Shown here in pieces: positions 1-14,635 of a stretch of DNA of 64,000 bases. The stretch spans positions 3,534,001 to 3,598,000 of the forward strand of contig NZ_CP021731.1 of assembly GCF_003628555.1 (NCBI RefSeq), written 5' to 3'. A model generated the notes under the pieces. It had not been told where the DNA came from. It made no database searches and saw only the letters and a list, made by a program, of their open reading frames with translations. Each line of letters begins with the position of its first letter. The first letter of the stretch is position 1. The position numbers and the translations under genes were made by a program. The stretch is from Azoarcus sp. DN11. GTDB taxonomy: Bacteria; Pseudomonadota; Gammaproteobacteria; Burkholderiales; Rhodocyclaceae.

Positions 1-628
1 GCTCGTCGAAAAGCAGGACCTCAGGGTCGGTCGCAAGACAGCGCGCGATGCACAAGCGCTGCTGCTGCCCACCCGACAGCGCCGTCGCGGGGTCATGCAG
101 ACGGTGCTCGACCTCCGACCACAGCGCGGCGCCCCGCAGGGCTTCCTTCACGCGATCGTCGATGACCGAGCGGCTGTGCTCGCCGCGAATGCGAAGACCA
201 TACGCAACGTTCTCGTAGATCGACTTCGGAAACGGATTGGGTTTCTGAAAAACCATGCCGATCCGCATGCGGATTTCGATGGGATCAACGGCCGGATCGA
301 GCAGGTTGGTGTTGTCGGGGAGCAGCCGAATCGTTCCTTCGTAACGGTTTCCCGGGTAGAGATCGTGCATGCGGTTGAAGGTCCGCAGCAGTGTGGACTT
401 GCCGCAACCCGACGGGCCGATCAGCGCAGTGACACGCTTCTCGTGCACCGGCATGGAAATCGACTTCAGCGCCTTGAAGTCGCCATAGTAAAAGCTGAAT
501 TCCTCGACCGAGGCCTTGACGGCGACACCGCTGCCGGGGCGCGCGGCATGACGGGCGCCGTCCCCCTGATCCGCGGCGCTACCGCCCTGCGGCGACGCCT
601 CAGCGGCGACTTGGTTGTTCATTCGCAT
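1..628 (-). CDS. pstB: Phosphate ABC transporter ATP-binding protein PstB, 3' end missing (off window)
   Basis: ATPase subunit of the high-affinity PstSCAB phosphate importer, acting on the cytoplasmic face of the inner membrane. About 209 residues are visible: Walker A GPSGCGKS, the Q-loop region (VFQKPNPFP), the ABC signature LSGGQQQR and Walker B LLFDE, where the window ends; the H-loop and C-terminus lie outside. The N-terminus carries an Ala/Gly/Asp-rich stretch of roughly 40 residues before the ABC fold, longer than in short PstB proteins. ATG at 628 is preceded by repeated AGGT, which could serve as a ribosome site; a second ATG lies two codons in. The transporter's two membrane subunits, which should lie between this gene and pstS, are collapsed to fragments, so PstB may have no partner here. 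Confidence 0.95.
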   Translation of the reverse strand, partial: MRMNNQVAAEASPQGGSAADQGDGARHAARPGSGVAVKASVEEFSFYYGDFKALKSISMPVHEKRVTALIGPSGCGKSTLLRTFNRMHDLYPGNRYEGTIRLLPDNTNLLDPAVDPIEIRMRIGMVFQKPNPFPKSIYENVAYGLRIRGEHSRSVIDDRVKEALRGAALWSEVEHRLHDPATALSGGQQQRLCIARCLATDPEVLLFDE

Positions 629-640
629 CGTAATACCTAC

Positions 641-787
641 CTACCATTTGATGTCCTTGCGCACGTGGTAACGAATCCAGATTGATACGGCATTCATGGC
701 CAATGTCATCAGGACGAGCATGAATCCGGCTGCAGCCGCATTCTGCGGGAAGGCCTCTTCGGGACGCGAAATCCAGTTGAACACCGG
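641..787 (-). pseudogene. pstA: pstA 3' remnant (phosphate permease C-terminus)
   Basis: The last ~48 codons before the stop at 641 read as the C-terminus of a PstA-type permease: FNWISRPEEAF, then a hydrophobic last membrane helix (AAAGFMLVLMTLAMNAVSIW) and a basic tail ending KDIKW. The expected ~250 or more upstream PstA residues, including the transmembrane core and the EAA loop, are absent. The reading frame runs upstream into sequence that codes for PstC in a different frame, so no intact PstA can be made. pstB begins 12 bases downstream, as expected for the 3' end of pstA. A real deletion or an assembly collapse would both explain this. Confidence 0.8.
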
Positions 788-849
788 ATCGGCATCACGG
801 TGACTCCGGACTTCAGCCACCCGAAGTCCCCCCACGGAAACCCGGGACC

Positions 850-978
850 GACGCCGTAGCGCCGTTCGGCGAAGAGCGGCGCCCACATTGCGTCCGCGAG
901 AAACGACCGGATGGACACGTTGCTGAAAAAAACAAACGATTCGCTTACCAAGACCCCGATGATGCCAACGGTCGTCAA
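850..978 (-). pseudogene. pstC: pstC 5' remnant (phosphate permease N-terminus)
   Basis: About 43 codons resemble the N-terminus of PstC: a first membrane helix TTVGIIGVLVSESFVFF followed by NVSIRSFLADAMWAPLF and AERRYGV, the segment normally found just before the permease core. After YGV the resemblance stops. About 62 bases (788-849) match neither PstC nor PstA, then the pstA tail begins in another frame. Upstream, no ATG or GTG lies in frame between the pstS stop and this segment; only a TTG at 978 is available, so the true start also looks lost. It sits directly after pstS, the usual place for pstC. Confidence 0.75.
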
Positions 979-1034
979 CCGACAAGAGGCGCACGGGCGC
1001 AGAAACGCCCGCGCGCCACGCCTTTCAAATACGA

Positions 1035-2027
1035 TCAGAGCTTCGCTTCACGTGCGAGCACGACCTCGATCGTCACACCAATTTCGGGCTCCCCCCCAAA
1101 CACGGAGCCGAACTTCTTCTTGTTGACGTGCTCCAGCGCAACGTCGTACGACTTGGCCGGCAGGGGCACGTACTTCGCTTCAGTTGCCAACTTGCCTGCA
1201 TTCTTCAGGTAGAAAGTGACGAAGTCACGCACCTCGGCCTTTTCGAGGGAATTTTCCGCAACGTAGATGAAAATCGGGCGCGATAGCGGATTATACGAGC
1301 CATCGAGAACGGTGGCAGCAGTTGGCTCGACGAGCTTGCCTTGCTTGTTCGCGATCGGAACAGCCTTTAGCTTGCCCTTGTTTTCGACGTAGTAAGCGTA
1401 GCCGAAGTAGCCGAGGCCATTGACGTCGCGAGAGACTCCCTGCACCAGCACGTTGTCGTCTTCCGAGGCCGTGTAGTCGCCACGCGAAGCCTTGGCCTTG
1501 CCGACAACCGCCTCGGTGAAATAATCGAAGGTGCCCGAATCCGAGCCCGGGCCGAACAACTTGAGCGGCGCATCAGGAAAGCTCGGATCGACCTGCTTCC
1601 ATCTGGTCACTACCCCTTGCGCGCTAGGCTCCCACATCTTTTTCATCTGCTCCACCGAGAGCTGCTTGATGAACGTATTTTTGGGGTTGATGACGACGGT
1701 CAGCGCATCGAAGGCAACCGGCAGCTCGATGTACCTGATGCCAGCCTGCGCGCAGGTTTCCATTTCCTTCTTCATGATCGGACGCGAAGCATCGGCGACG
1801 TCGATTTCGCCACGGCAAAATTTCTTGAAGCCGCCACCGGTTCCGGAAATACCGACCGTCACCTTCACCGCGCCTTTCTTCGCCTTCTGGAAGTCCTCGG
1901 CAACCGCTTCGGTAACCGGGAACACCGTGCTCGAACCGTCGATCCTGACCACGGACTGAGCATGCGCGGCCTGCGCACCCAGAACGAGGACTGTGGCCAC
2001 GAAGGCGGTCTGCTTGAAACGCGACAT
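1035..2027 (-). CDS. pstS: Phosphate-binding protein PstS
   Basis: Periplasmic phosphate receptor of the Pst importer, 330 residues, which would hand phosphate to PstC/PstA. The start at 2027 gives a signal peptide (basic MSRFKQ, hydrophobic core, AAHAQ cleavage region) and is preceded by TTGGAG seven to nine bases upstream; reading further upstream would only add non-signal residues. Family motifs include RIDGSSTVFPVT, GISGTGGGFKKFC and FGPGSDSGTFDYFTE, which contribute the phosphate-binding loops. The gene itself looks intact, but the permease genes that follow it are reduced to fragments. Transcription probably begins at the Pho-box-like site just upstream. Confidence 0.95.
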   Translation of the reverse strand: MSRFKQTAFVATVLVLGAQAAHAQSVVRIDGSSTVFPVTEAVAEDFQKAKKGAVKVTVGISGTGGGFKKFCRGEIDVADASRPIMKKEMETCAQAGIRYIELPVAFDALTVVINPKNTFIKQLSVEQMKKMWEPSAQGVVTRWKQVDPSFPDAPLKLFGPGSDSGTFDYFTEAVVGKAKASRGDYTASEDDNVLVQGVSRDVNGLGYFGYAYYVENKGKLKAVPIANKQGKLVEPTAATVLDGSYNPLSRPIFIYVAENSLEKAEVRDFVTFYLKNAGKLATEAKYVPLPAKSYDVALEHVNKKKFGSVFGGEPEIGVTIEVVLAREAKL

Positions 2028-2123
2028 GGTGAATCTCCAATAAATGAACTCAGCCAACTCCCGAATGCACTTGCCGGCCGGCAAAAACCGCACACGTGCG
2101 CAGCCACGCCCCAAAGCCCAAAT

Positions 2124-2158
2124 ACTTTAGGGTCAGTGCATTTCCAGAATGTGACAGT
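2124..2158 (-). promoter_or_regulatory. Possible Pho box and promoter of pstS
   Basis: On the minus strand CTGTCAC (2157-2151) starts a region whose second 11-base repeat is poor, followed by TAAAGT (2129-2124) as a -10-like hexamer. This spacing fits PhoB-activated promoters, where the Pho box takes the place of the -35. Only one half of the box is a good match, so the call is tentative. The location between glmM and pstS supports it. Confidence 0.38.
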
Positions 2159-2171
2159 TCATAATTCGGGA

Positions 2172-3533
2172 TTAACAAAGCTCCGCGGTCGCGCTCTCGA
2201 TACAATCTGCGATTTCCCTCGCAAGGCGTTCGACCTCCTCACCGTCCTGGCCCTCGACCATCACGCGGAGCAGCGGTTCGGTGCCAGACGGTCGCAGCAG
2301 GACACGCCCCCGGCTACCAAGGCGAGCCTCGATGTCCTTGCAGGTCGAAGCGATACCCGCATGCGACTGCCACTGGAATCCGGCGGGGAGCTTCACGTTG
2401 ATCAGTCGCTGCGGGTAGAAGACAAGATCTGCACAAGCCTCCGCGAGCGTCTTGCGTGCCTCTTTCAGCGCAGCGAGTACCTGCAGGGCGGAGACGATCC
2501 CGTCGCCCGTCGTGTGCCGGTCGAGACAAATGATGTGGCCGGAGTTCTCGCCGCCGAGCGTCCAGCCTCTCTCCTGCAACAATTCGAGGACATAACGATC
2601 ACCCACGTTTGCGCGGGCGAACGGGACACCCAAGCGACCGATGGCGTGCTCGAAGCCGAGATTGCTCATCAGGGTGCCCACCACACCCTCGAGACGCCCC
2701 TGCCGCCGAAGCGCGGCGGCGATCACATACAGAAGCTTGTCACCGTCGTAAATTTCACCGCGCGCGTCGACCATCGTCACGCGGTCGCCGTCGCCATCGA
2801 GTGCGATGCCAAGATCGGCATTGTTTGCCAGTACCGCCTGACGCAGCGTTTCGGGCGAGGTGGCGCCGCAGCGCTCGTTTATATTGCGTCCGTTCGGCTC
2901 GACACCGACTGAAATGACCTCTGCCCCCAACTCGTGAAAGACGTTCGGCGCAATGTGATATGCCGCGCCGTTCGCACAGTCCAGAGCGATCTTCAGGTCG
3001 CGGAGGTCGAGCTCGTTAGGAAAGGTGCTCTTGCAGAACTCGATATAGCGACCGCGCGCGTCATCGATGCGGCGCGCCTTCCCGAGTCTGTCCGAGTCGG
3101 CACAGCCCATCGGCTGGTCCATGCGCGCTTCGATCTCGCTCTCCACCACATCGGGCAGCTTGCTCCCGTCAGCGGAGAAAAATTTTATCCCGTTATCATA
3201 ATAGGGGTTGTGCGAAGCGGAGATCACCACGCCGGCCTGCAATCGCAGCGCGCGCGTGAGATAGGCAACCGCCGGGGTAGGGACCGGCCCGGCAAGCAGG
3301 ACATCGACCCCCGCCGCGGCGAAGCCGGCTTCGAGCGCCGCCTCGAGCATGTAGCCCGAGATCCGCGTGTCCTTGCCGATCAACACAGCGGGCCGCTCGC
3401 CGCGCGGCAGATGTTCACGGCCGACCAAGGTCACACCGGCCGAATAGCCGAGCCGCATTACAAAATCGGGCGTGATGACCGAGTCCCCCACCCTGCCCCG
3501 CACTCCGTCGGTACCGAAATACTTGCGCGCCAT
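2172..3533 (-). CDS. glmM: Phosphoglucosamine mutase
   Basis: Interconverts glucosamine-6-phosphate and glucosamine-1-phosphate in the cytoplasm, the step before GlmU on the way to UDP-GlcNAc for peptidoglycan and LPS. 453 residues, close to the family's usual ~445. The active-site phosphoserine loop SASHNP is at residues 105-110 (Ser107), the Mg-binding DGDGDR at 246-251, and the C-terminal phosphate-binding RPSGTEP is present. The start [13 protein letters not shown] at 3533 matches the family N-terminus. It lies 65 bases after folP, as in the conserved ftsH-folP-glmM order of proteobacteria. Confidence 0.97.
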   Translation of the reverse strand: MARKYFGTDGVRGRVGDSVITPDFVMRLGYSAGVTLVGREHLPRGERPAVLIGKDTRISGYMLEAALEAGFAAAGVDVLLAGPVPTPAVAYLTRALRLQAGVVISASHNPYYDNGIKFFSADGSKLPDVVESEIEARMDQPMGCADSDRLGKARRIDDARGRYIEFCKSTFPNELDLRDLKIALDCANGAAYHIAPNVFHELGAEVISVGVEPNGRNINERCGATSPETLRQAVLANNADLGIALDGDGDRVTMVDARGEIYDGDKLLYVIAAALRRQGRLEGVVGTLMSNLGFEHAIGRLGVPFARANVGDRYVLELLQERGWTLGGENSGHIICLDRHTTGDGIVSALQVLAALKEARKTLAEACADLVFYPQRLINVKLPAGFQWQSHAGIASTCKDIEARLGSRGRVLLRPSGTEPLLRVMVEGQDGEEVERLAREIADCIESATAELC

Positions 3534-3598
3534 CGCGTGTTCCAACTGCGAAAAATGGCGATTATCGCACCTCAGGCGGGGGCAACCATAGCGTTCGC

Positions 3599-4432
3599 TC
3601 ACGGAGCGCCGAACTGAACCGCCTCCCACACGGTCAGTGCATCCCGCGTCTGCGCCACGTCATGCACACGAACGATTCGTGCGCCACGCTCGACGGCGAT
3701 CAGCGCACCGGCGATGCTCGCGGGGACACGATCCGCGACGGCACGGCCGGTAACGGCACCCAGTACCGATTTCCGCGACACGCCGATCAGCACGGGAAAG
3801 CCCGTGGCGAGGAATCGATCAAGGGCGCGCATCAGCGCGAGGTTGTGTTCCACCGTCTTCCCGAAACCGAAACCGGGGTCGAGAAGGATGCGCTCCTTTT
3901 CGACTCCGCGGGCGCTGAGTGCACCGACTTGATGATCGAGAAAATCGAGCACCTCACCCACCACGTCGTTATAGCGGGGAGCAGACTGCATGCTGCGAGG
4001 TTCGCCCTGCATGTGCATGACGCACAGGGCAGCATCCGAGTCCGCCACTGCGTCGATCGCCCCAGGCGCGCGGAACCCGTTGATGTCGTTGATCAGCGTT
4101 GCGCCGGCCGCCAGTGACGCACGCATGACCGCAGGCTTCACCGTATCGACGGAGACGGGAACCGGCCAGTCTGCGAGGCGCTCGACGAGAGGAACCACGC
4201 GATCGATTTCCTCCTGCTCCGGGACCGATTCCGAGCCGGGGCGGGTCGACTCTCCGCCGATGTCGAGAATGTGCGCACCCGCAGCGACCGCTGCCTCGCA
4301 ACGCCGCATGGCAGCGTCGATGTCGTGGCCGAGTCCGTCGCCGCTGAACGAATCGGGCGTGGTGTTGATGATCGCCATGATGCGCGGACGCTCGAGATCG
4401 ATGTCGAATCGGCCACACTTGAGAACCGCCAT
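3599..4432 (-). CDS. folP: Dihydropteroate synthase
   Basis: Condenses dihydropterin pyrophosphate with p-aminobenzoate in folate synthesis; the sulfonamide target. 277 residues. Visible motifs: [12 protein letters not shown] (residues 19-30), [14 protein letters not shown] and the C-terminal RVHDV. The start ATG at 4432 has a near-perfect AGGAGG ribosome site six bases upstream. A 13-bp inverted repeat separates it from ftsH, so folP-glmM expression may be reduced relative to ftsH. Confidence 0.97.
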   Translation of the reverse strand: MAVLKCGRFDIDLERPRIMAIINTTPDSFSGDGLGHDIDAAMRRCEAAVAAGAHILDIGGESTRPGSESVPEQEEIDRVVPLVERLADWPVPVSVDTVKPAVMRASLAAGATLINDINGFRAPGAIDAVADSDAALCVMHMQGEPRSMQSAPRYNDVVGEVLDFLDHQVGALSARGVEKERILLDPGFGFGKTVEHNLALMRALDRFLATGFPVLIGVSRKSVLGAVTGRAVADRVPASIAGALIAVERGARIVRVHDVAQTRDALTVWEAVQFGAP

Positions 4433-4449
4433 TTCTTCCTCCTGAAATA

Positions 4450-4479
4450 GAATTGGGCCGACTCTCGTCGGCCCAATTC
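4450..4479 (-). terminator. Strong hairpin between ftsH and folP
   Basis: A perfect 13-bp inverted repeat (GAATTGGGCCGAC, loop TCTC, GTCGGCCCAATTC). On the transcribed minus strand it is followed only by TATTTC, so it may be a partial terminator or an mRNA-stabilising 3' end rather than a full stop. It lies between the ftsH stop and the folP ribosome site. Confidence 0.6.
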
Positions 4480-4504
4480 GAATCACTTTACAAAACTGAT
4501 TGGA

Positions 4505-6400
<1,896 letters not shown>

Positions 6401-6518
6401 CTTCTTTCCTTATGAGCCCGTCGAGGCAGCGAAACATTGACCCATTCTAGAGGCGAACGTTCCGCTGCGTAAACCAATGGCCACAATCGAGACAATCAAT
6501 CGCTGCGCGCCCTTCCGG

Positions 6519-7142
6519 TCACTCTGGCCTGCGCTTCAGCCCCAACAGATACACCTCGGCGCTGCGGTCCCTGGAGGCTTTCGGCTTGCGCACCTGCAGC
6601 GAAGCGAAATGCCGCTGGATCTCGCCGCGGAACTCCATGAATCCAGCGCCCTGAAACACCTTGATAAGAAAGTTTCCCCCGGGCTTGAGATGCCGCGCAG
6701 CAAAATCAAGCGCGAGTTCGCCGAGTTGGATCGAACGCGCCTGGTCCACGGTGTCGATACCGGACATATTGGGGGCCATGTCGGAAAGTACAAGGTCGAC
6801 CGGCTCGCCATCAAGACGATTTTCGAGTTCGCCGAGCACCGCATCGTCCTGGAAATCGCCCTGGATGAACTCCACCCCGGGCAAGGACTCGACCGGCAGC
6901 AGATCCAGTGCGAACACCCGCCCCGTCCTGCCGACGCGCTGAACCGCCACCTGCGTCCACGAACCCGGAGCGGCCCCGAGGTCGACGATCACCATGCCGG
7001 GACGCAACAGGTGGTCCCTGTCGTCGATCTCCATCAGCTTGTACGCCGCGCGGGAACGATAGCCCTCGCCCTTGGCGCGCTGGACGTAGGGATCGTTCAC
7101 ATGCTCGTGCATCCACGCCTTGCTGGTCTTGGTCCTCGTCAT
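6519..7142 (-). CDS. rlmE: 23S rRNA 2'-O-ribose methyltransferase RlmE (FtsJ/RrmJ)
   Basis: Methylates the 2'-OH of the U2552-equivalent in the 23S rRNA A-loop using SAM; a heat-shock gene in E. coli. 207 residues from ATG 7142; an ATG five codons upstream (7157) is possible. The SAM-binding motif [18 protein letters not shown] and [11 protein letters not shown] hold the catalytic D and K of the K-D-K-E tetrad. It is followed by ftsH and diverges from yhbY across about 40 bases, so the two 5' ends must overlap or share control DNA. Confidence 0.95.
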   Translation of the reverse strand: MTRTKTSKAWMHEHVNDPYVQRAKGEGYRSRAAYKLMEIDDRDHLLRPGMVIVDLGAAPGSWTQVAVQRVGRTGRVFALDLLPVESLPGVEFIQGDFQDDAVLGELENRLDGEPVDLVLSDMAPNMSGIDTVDQARSIQLGELALDFAARHLKPGGNFLIKVFQGAGFMEFRGEIQRHFASLQVRKPKASRDRSAEVYLLGLKRRPE

Positions 7143-7181
7143 CGGAGTAGAATCCATGCCCCTGAAAGATTTGAGAAAACG

Positions 7182-7649
7182 ATGATCGAGCTATCACCCG
7201 CGCGTCGCCGCGAACTGCGGGCTGCCGCACACCATCTGAACCCGGTTGTCAGCGTCGCGGGTAACGGGCTGACGCAGACCGTCCTCGGCGAGATCGACCG
7301 TTCCCTGCAGGCACACGAGCTTATCAAGATCAAGGTCTATGGTGCCGAACGTGGTGACCGCGACGCCTTGATGCAGAACATTTGCGACGCGCTGGGCGCA
7401 TCGGCAGTGCAACATATCGGCACGATCCTGGTCGTGTGGCGGGAACGCCGCGAGGAAGAATTGGCCACCACCGCGCCCAAGACGACCACGTCAAACTCGC
7501 CGCGTGCGGCGACGGCCAAGTCAGCCCGCGCATTCGCGGCTGCAGCCCGACGCACCGCGCTCATCAAGGCTGCCGCCGACAAGAAACGGCTGTCAGAAAA
7601 GCGCTCCAGGAGTCTTTCCCGCAAGCCGGGACCGCTTGGCGGCAAATAA
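7182..7649 (+). CDS. yhbY: YhbY/CRM-domain RNA-binding protein with basic C-terminal tail
   Basis: YhbY proteins bind pre-50S ribosomal particles. Residues 1 to about 95 form the CRM domain ([34 protein letters not shown]). The protein is 155 residues whereas the usual bacterial YhbY is about 97; the extra ~60 residues are Ala/Thr/Lys/Arg-rich and end in a cluster of basic residues, probably disordered and RNA-binding. ATG 7182 matches the family N-terminus. The gene diverges from rlmE, another 50S maturation factor, and converges on greA. Confidence 0.9.
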   Translation: MIELSPARRRELRAAAHHLNPVVSVAGNGLTQTVLGEIDRSLQAHELIKIKVYGAERGDRDALMQNICDALGASAVQHIGTILVVWRERREEELATTAPKTTTSNSPRAATAKSARAFAAAARRTALIKAAADKKRLSEKRSRSLSRKPGPLGGK

Positions 7650-7667
7650 TAATTATCCGCTACTGTC

Positions 7668-7684
7668 GGGGCCGGCACGGCCCC
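7668..7684. terminator. GC hairpin between convergent yhbY and greA
   Basis: GGGGCCG-GCA-CGGCCCC, a 7-bp stem without a T-run, lies in the 81-base gap between the two convergent genes. A second imperfect repeat follows at 7711-7729. They may act as weak terminators for either strand; the absence of a U-tract keeps confidence low. Confidence 0.35.
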
Positions 7685-7730
7685 TCGGAGACTGGCTTCC
7701 CGGCCGGGACGCAGCGCGCCCCGTCCGGTC

Positions 7731-8203
7731 TCAGATGTAGAGCACTTCGATGATTTCGTACTCGCGCACACCGCTCGGGGCCTGCACCTCGGCGACGTCG
7801 CCGGCGTACTTGCCGATGAGCGCACGAGCGATCGGAGAACTGATCGAAATCTTGCTCTCCTTGATGTCGGCCTCGTCGTCACCGACGATCTGATAGGCGA
7901 CCGCCTGCCCCGATTCCATATCCTCGAGCTTCACCGTGGCGCCGAATACGCAGCGCCCGTCCGCGTCGAGCAGACTCGGATCGATGATCTGCGCGTTCGC
8001 GATCTTTCCTTCAAGCTCCTTGATTCGCCCCTCGATGAAACCTTGGCGTTCCTTGGCTGCGTCGTATTCAGCGTTTTCCGAAAGGTCGCCGTGCGAGCGG
8101 GCCTCGGCGATCGCCGCGATCACGTTTGGCCGTTCGACGGTCTTGAGCTTGTGCAGTTCGATACGGAGTTTCTCTGCACCCATTACGGTAAGGGGAGTCT
8201 TGT

Positions 8204-8207
<4 letters not shown>
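7731..8207 (-). CDS. greA: Transcription elongation factor GreA
   Basis: Stimulates RNA cleavage by backtracked RNA polymerase. 158 residues, the standard length: an N-terminal coiled coil with the acidic tip signature [15 protein letters not shown], then the FKBP-like C-terminal domain ([13 protein letters not shown]). The start ATG overlaps the carB stop as ATGA, so translation is probably coupled to carB, the usual carAB-greA arrangement in betaproteobacteria. Confidence 0.97.
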
Positions 8208-11431
<3,224 letters not shown>

Positions 11432-11485
11432 TGCCTAACCTCGGTCTTGCGTTGGGGAGCGGCAGCGCAGGCTGCCGCTTGCGAA

Positions 11486-12628
11486 TCATTTGCGCGCTTC
11501 GAGCCGCTTGATGAAGCGGTCGAACAGGTAGCTGACGTCGTGCGGCCCCGGGCTCGCCTCGGGGTGCCCCTGGAAGCAGAAGGCCGGCACGTCGGTGCGC
11601 TCCATGCCCTGCAGGCTGCCGTCGAAAAGCGACACGTGGGTCGGCCGCAGGGTCGCCGGCAGCGTGTCGACGTCGACCGCGAAGCCGTGGTTCTGGCTGG
11701 TGATCAGCACCTGCCCGGTATCGAGGTCCTTGACCGGATGGTTCGCACCGTGGTGGCCGAACTTCATCTTCACGGTCTTCGCGCCGGAGGCGAGCGCCAT
11801 GAGCTGGTGCCCGAGGCAGATGCCGAAAGTCGGGATGCCGCGCGCGAGAAACTCGCGGATCGCCGCGACCGCGTAGTCGCAGGGCTCCGGATCTCCCGGA
11901 CCGTTCGACAGGAAAATGCCGTCCGGATTGAGCGCGAGCGCATCGGCAGCGGAAGTCTGTGCGGGCACGACGGTGAGGCGGCAGCCGCGGCTCGCGAGCA
12001 TGCGCAGGATGTTGCGCTTGACGCCGAAGTCGTAGGCAACGACGTGAAAGCGCGCCTTGGGGTCGGCGTCGTAGCCGGAGCCGAGTTGCCATTCGCCTTC
12101 GGTCCACTCGACCTTCTGCTCGGCGCTGACGACCTTGGCAAGGTCCATGCCTGCCAGCCCCGGAAAGGCGCGCGCCTGGGCGATGGCCGCCTCGGGGTTG
12201 AGCGCAGCGCCATCGGCCGCGGTGACGATGCAGCCGTTCTGGGCGCCCTTCTCGCGCAGGACGCGCGTGAGCTTGCGGGTATCGATGCCGGCGATGGCGA
12301 CGATGTTCTCGGCCTTGAGGTAGGCGTCGAGCGTCTGGCCCATGCGGAAGTTGGAGGGAAGGATTGGCAGGTCGCGGATGACGAGGCCGGCGGCGTGCAC
12401 ACGCCCGGATTCGACGTCCTCGGGATTGACGCCGGTATTCCCGATGTGCGGGTAGGTCAGCGTTACGATCTGGCGGCAGTAGCTCGGGTCGGTGAGGATT
12501 TCCTGGTAACCGGACATCGCCGTGTTGAACACCACCTCACCAACCGTGCTGCCGGCCGCACCGATTCCCTTGCCGAAAAATACCGTCCCATCGGCGAGTG
12601 CTAGTAGGGCGGGCGGGGAAGCAGTCAC
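11486..12628 (-). CDS. carA: Carbamoyl-phosphate synthase small (glutaminase) subunit
   Basis: Hydrolyses glutamine to supply ammonia to CarB. 380 residues. The start is a GTG at 12628 with CAGGAG six to eleven bases upstream; the family N-terminus ([17 protein letters not shown]) begins right there. The N-terminal small-subunit domain carries [17 protein letters not shown]; the class I glutaminase domain has the nucleophile in GICLGHQ (Cys271) and the His/Glu pair in HPEAS. Its promoter and a terminator hairpin lie directly upstream, suggesting attenuation. Confidence 0.97.
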   Translation of the reverse strand: MTASPPALLALADGTVFFGKGIGAAGSTVGEVVFNTAMSGYQEILTDPSYCRQIVTLTYPHIGNTGVNPEDVESGRVHAAGLVIRDLPILPSNFRMGQTLDAYLKAENIVAIAGIDTRKLTRVLREKGAQNGCIVTAADGAALNPEAAIAQARAFPGLAGMDLAKVVSAEQKVEWTEGEWQLGSGYDADPKARFHVVAYDFGVKRNILRMLASRGCRLTVVPAQTSAADALALNPDGIFLSNGPGDPEPCDYAVAAIREFLARGIPTFGICLGHQLMALASGAKTVKMKFGHHGANHPVKDLDTGQVLITSQNHGFAVDVDTLPATLRPTHVSLFDGSLQGMERTDVPAFCFQGHPEASPGPHDVSYLFDRFIKRLEARK

Positions 12629-12651
12629 GACAAACTCCTGGATTTCAGCCG

Positions 12652-12683
12652 AAAAGACGGGGACAGGCGCGGTACGCCTGCCC
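12652..12683 (-). terminator. Second hairpin in the carA leader
   Basis: GGGCAGGCG, loop TACCG, CGCCTGTCCC (one bulge), followed on the minus strand by CGTCTTTTC. It lies between the first terminator and the carA ribosome site, and could be a weaker second stop or an element that folds with the first. Confidence 0.45.
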
Positions 12684-12690
12684 GAACGTG

Positions 12691-12726
12691 AAAAAAACGG
12701 GACGAGCCGCTGTTCGGCCGATCCCG
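12691..12726 (-). terminator. Intrinsic terminator / putative attenuator ahead of carA
   Basis: On the minus strand a stem with an internal loop (CGGGA...GCCG, loop AACA, CGGC...TCCCG) is followed directly by seven T residues, the form of a Rho-independent terminator. It sits downstream of dapB and also downstream of the predicted carA promoter, so it may both end dapB transcripts and regulate carAB. Confidence 0.7.
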
Positions 12727-12743
12727 CTTGTCTAAACCGCTGA

Positions 12744-12772
12744 ATTGTATCGTTTGCCGCGGTCCGAGGCAA
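12744..12772 (-). promoter_or_regulatory. Sigma-70 promoter of carAB
   Basis: TTGCCT (12772-12767), 17-base spacer, TACAAT (12749-12744), reading leftward. It begins 27 bases after the dapB stop and predicts a start near 12737, about 110 bases ahead of the carA GTG and only about ten bases ahead of the terminator hairpin. Confidence 0.6.
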
Positions 12773-12798
12773 CGTGGGCGAAGGACCGGCTCGACGGA

Positions 12799-13605
<807 letters not shown>

Positions 13606-13639
13606 TCAGTCAGGTCCTGTGAGCGCAGCAGACACGCTT

Positions 13640-14053
13640 TCACTTGGCTGCGGGCGGGATCTCGATCACGCGGGCGCGCTCACTCTGCGAGGCCGCAGCG
13701 GCGGCCGGCGCGTCGCCCGACTGGACATCGCCGGAAACCCGATCGAGCTTGTCGCCGTCAAAGAAGACACTAAGGACGCGCTGCTGGGGTTCACCGCGCC
13801 CGGGACGGAAGATGTAGACGTAGTCCCAGCGATCGGAGTGGAAGGAGTCGGTCACGAGAGGCGTGCCGAGGGCAAAGCGGACTTGCTCCCGCGTCATGCC
13901 CTTTTTCAGGCGTGCCATCATTTCCTGATCCACGTAATTCCCCTGGCGCACGTCGACGCGATGGGGATTCAGCTTGTTGGTCAGGGAGGTGAAGGAACAA
14001 CCGGCCATGAGGCCCACGACGGCGACGACCGCCGGAAGAGTCAATACACGCAT
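13640..14053 (-). CDS. bamE: Outer membrane assembly lipoprotein BamE (SmpA/OmlA)
   Basis: Small lipoprotein of the BAM complex that inserts beta-barrel proteins. 137 residues from ATG 14053; the lipobox is LMAGC with mature Cys about residue 19. The SmpA/OmlA fold follows: QGNYVDQEMMARLKKGM, ALGTPLVTDSFHSDRWDYVY. The last ~35 residues (Ala-rich, low complexity) extend beyond the fold. It is divergent from fur, as in many betaproteobacteria, across ~120 bases rich in A/T near 14110-14130. Confidence 0.94.
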   Translation of the reverse strand: MRVLTLPAVVAVVGLMAGCSFTSLTNKLNPHRVDVRQGNYVDQEMMARLKKGMTREQVRFALGTPLVTDSFHSDRWDYVYIFRPGRGEPQQRVLSVFFDGDKLDRVSGDVQSGDAPAAAAASQSERARVIEIPPAAK

Positions 14054-14174
14054 GAAATGGAGATCTTGGTCGTTAGCGCCAGACGGCGTATGTTTTTCAG
14101 ACAAACGCGAAAAAATATATCATACGTAGCCAGCAGCCAAGCGGCCGAGCGAACTGCAAGCCAACAGAGCGACC

Positions 14175-14609
14175 ATGTCAGAAAACTCGCAGAACCTGAA
14201 AAATATCGGCCTCAAGGCCACCTACCCGCGCCTGAAGATCCTTGATCTGTTCCAGACGTCGGACTTGCGGCACCTGACTGCCGAGGATGTGTATCGACTG
14301 CTGATGGCGGAAGGCATGGACATCGGCCTCGCCACCGTCTACCGGGTCCTTACGCAGTTCGAGCAGGCGGGCCTGCTGGAGCGGCATTATTTCGAATCCG
14401 GCAAGGCAGTCTTCGAACTGAAGGAAAGCGGGCATCACGATCACCTCGTCTGCGTGCAGTGCGGCAAGGTGGAGGAATTCTTCGACGAGGAGATCGAGCG
14501 GCGACAGAACAAGATCGCTGCGGACCGCGGCTTTGCGGTCCACGAGCACGCGCTCTACCTCTACGTCGATTGCCTCAAGAAGAACTGCCCGAACCGCAAG
14601 CTCGACTGA
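14175..14609 (+). CDS. fur: Ferric uptake regulator Fur
   Basis: Iron-responsive repressor, 144 residues. The N-terminal winged helix carries [15 protein letters not shown] and [16 protein letters not shown]; the dimerisation and metal region has [16 protein letters not shown] and a second CxxxxC pair near the C-terminus. No convincing 19-base Fur box was seen upstream, so autoregulation cannot be claimed. It converges on recN with a 26-base gap. Confidence 0.97.
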   Translation: MSENSQNLKNIGLKATYPRLKILDLFQTSDLRHLTAEDVYRLLMAEGMDIGLATVYRVLTQFEQAGLLERHYFESGKAVFELKESGHHDHLVCVQCGKVEEFFDEEIERRQNKIAADRGFAVHEHALYLYVDCLKKNCPNRKLD

Positions 14610-14635
14610 CTCGCTTCCCGACCGCCGCCCCTGCC

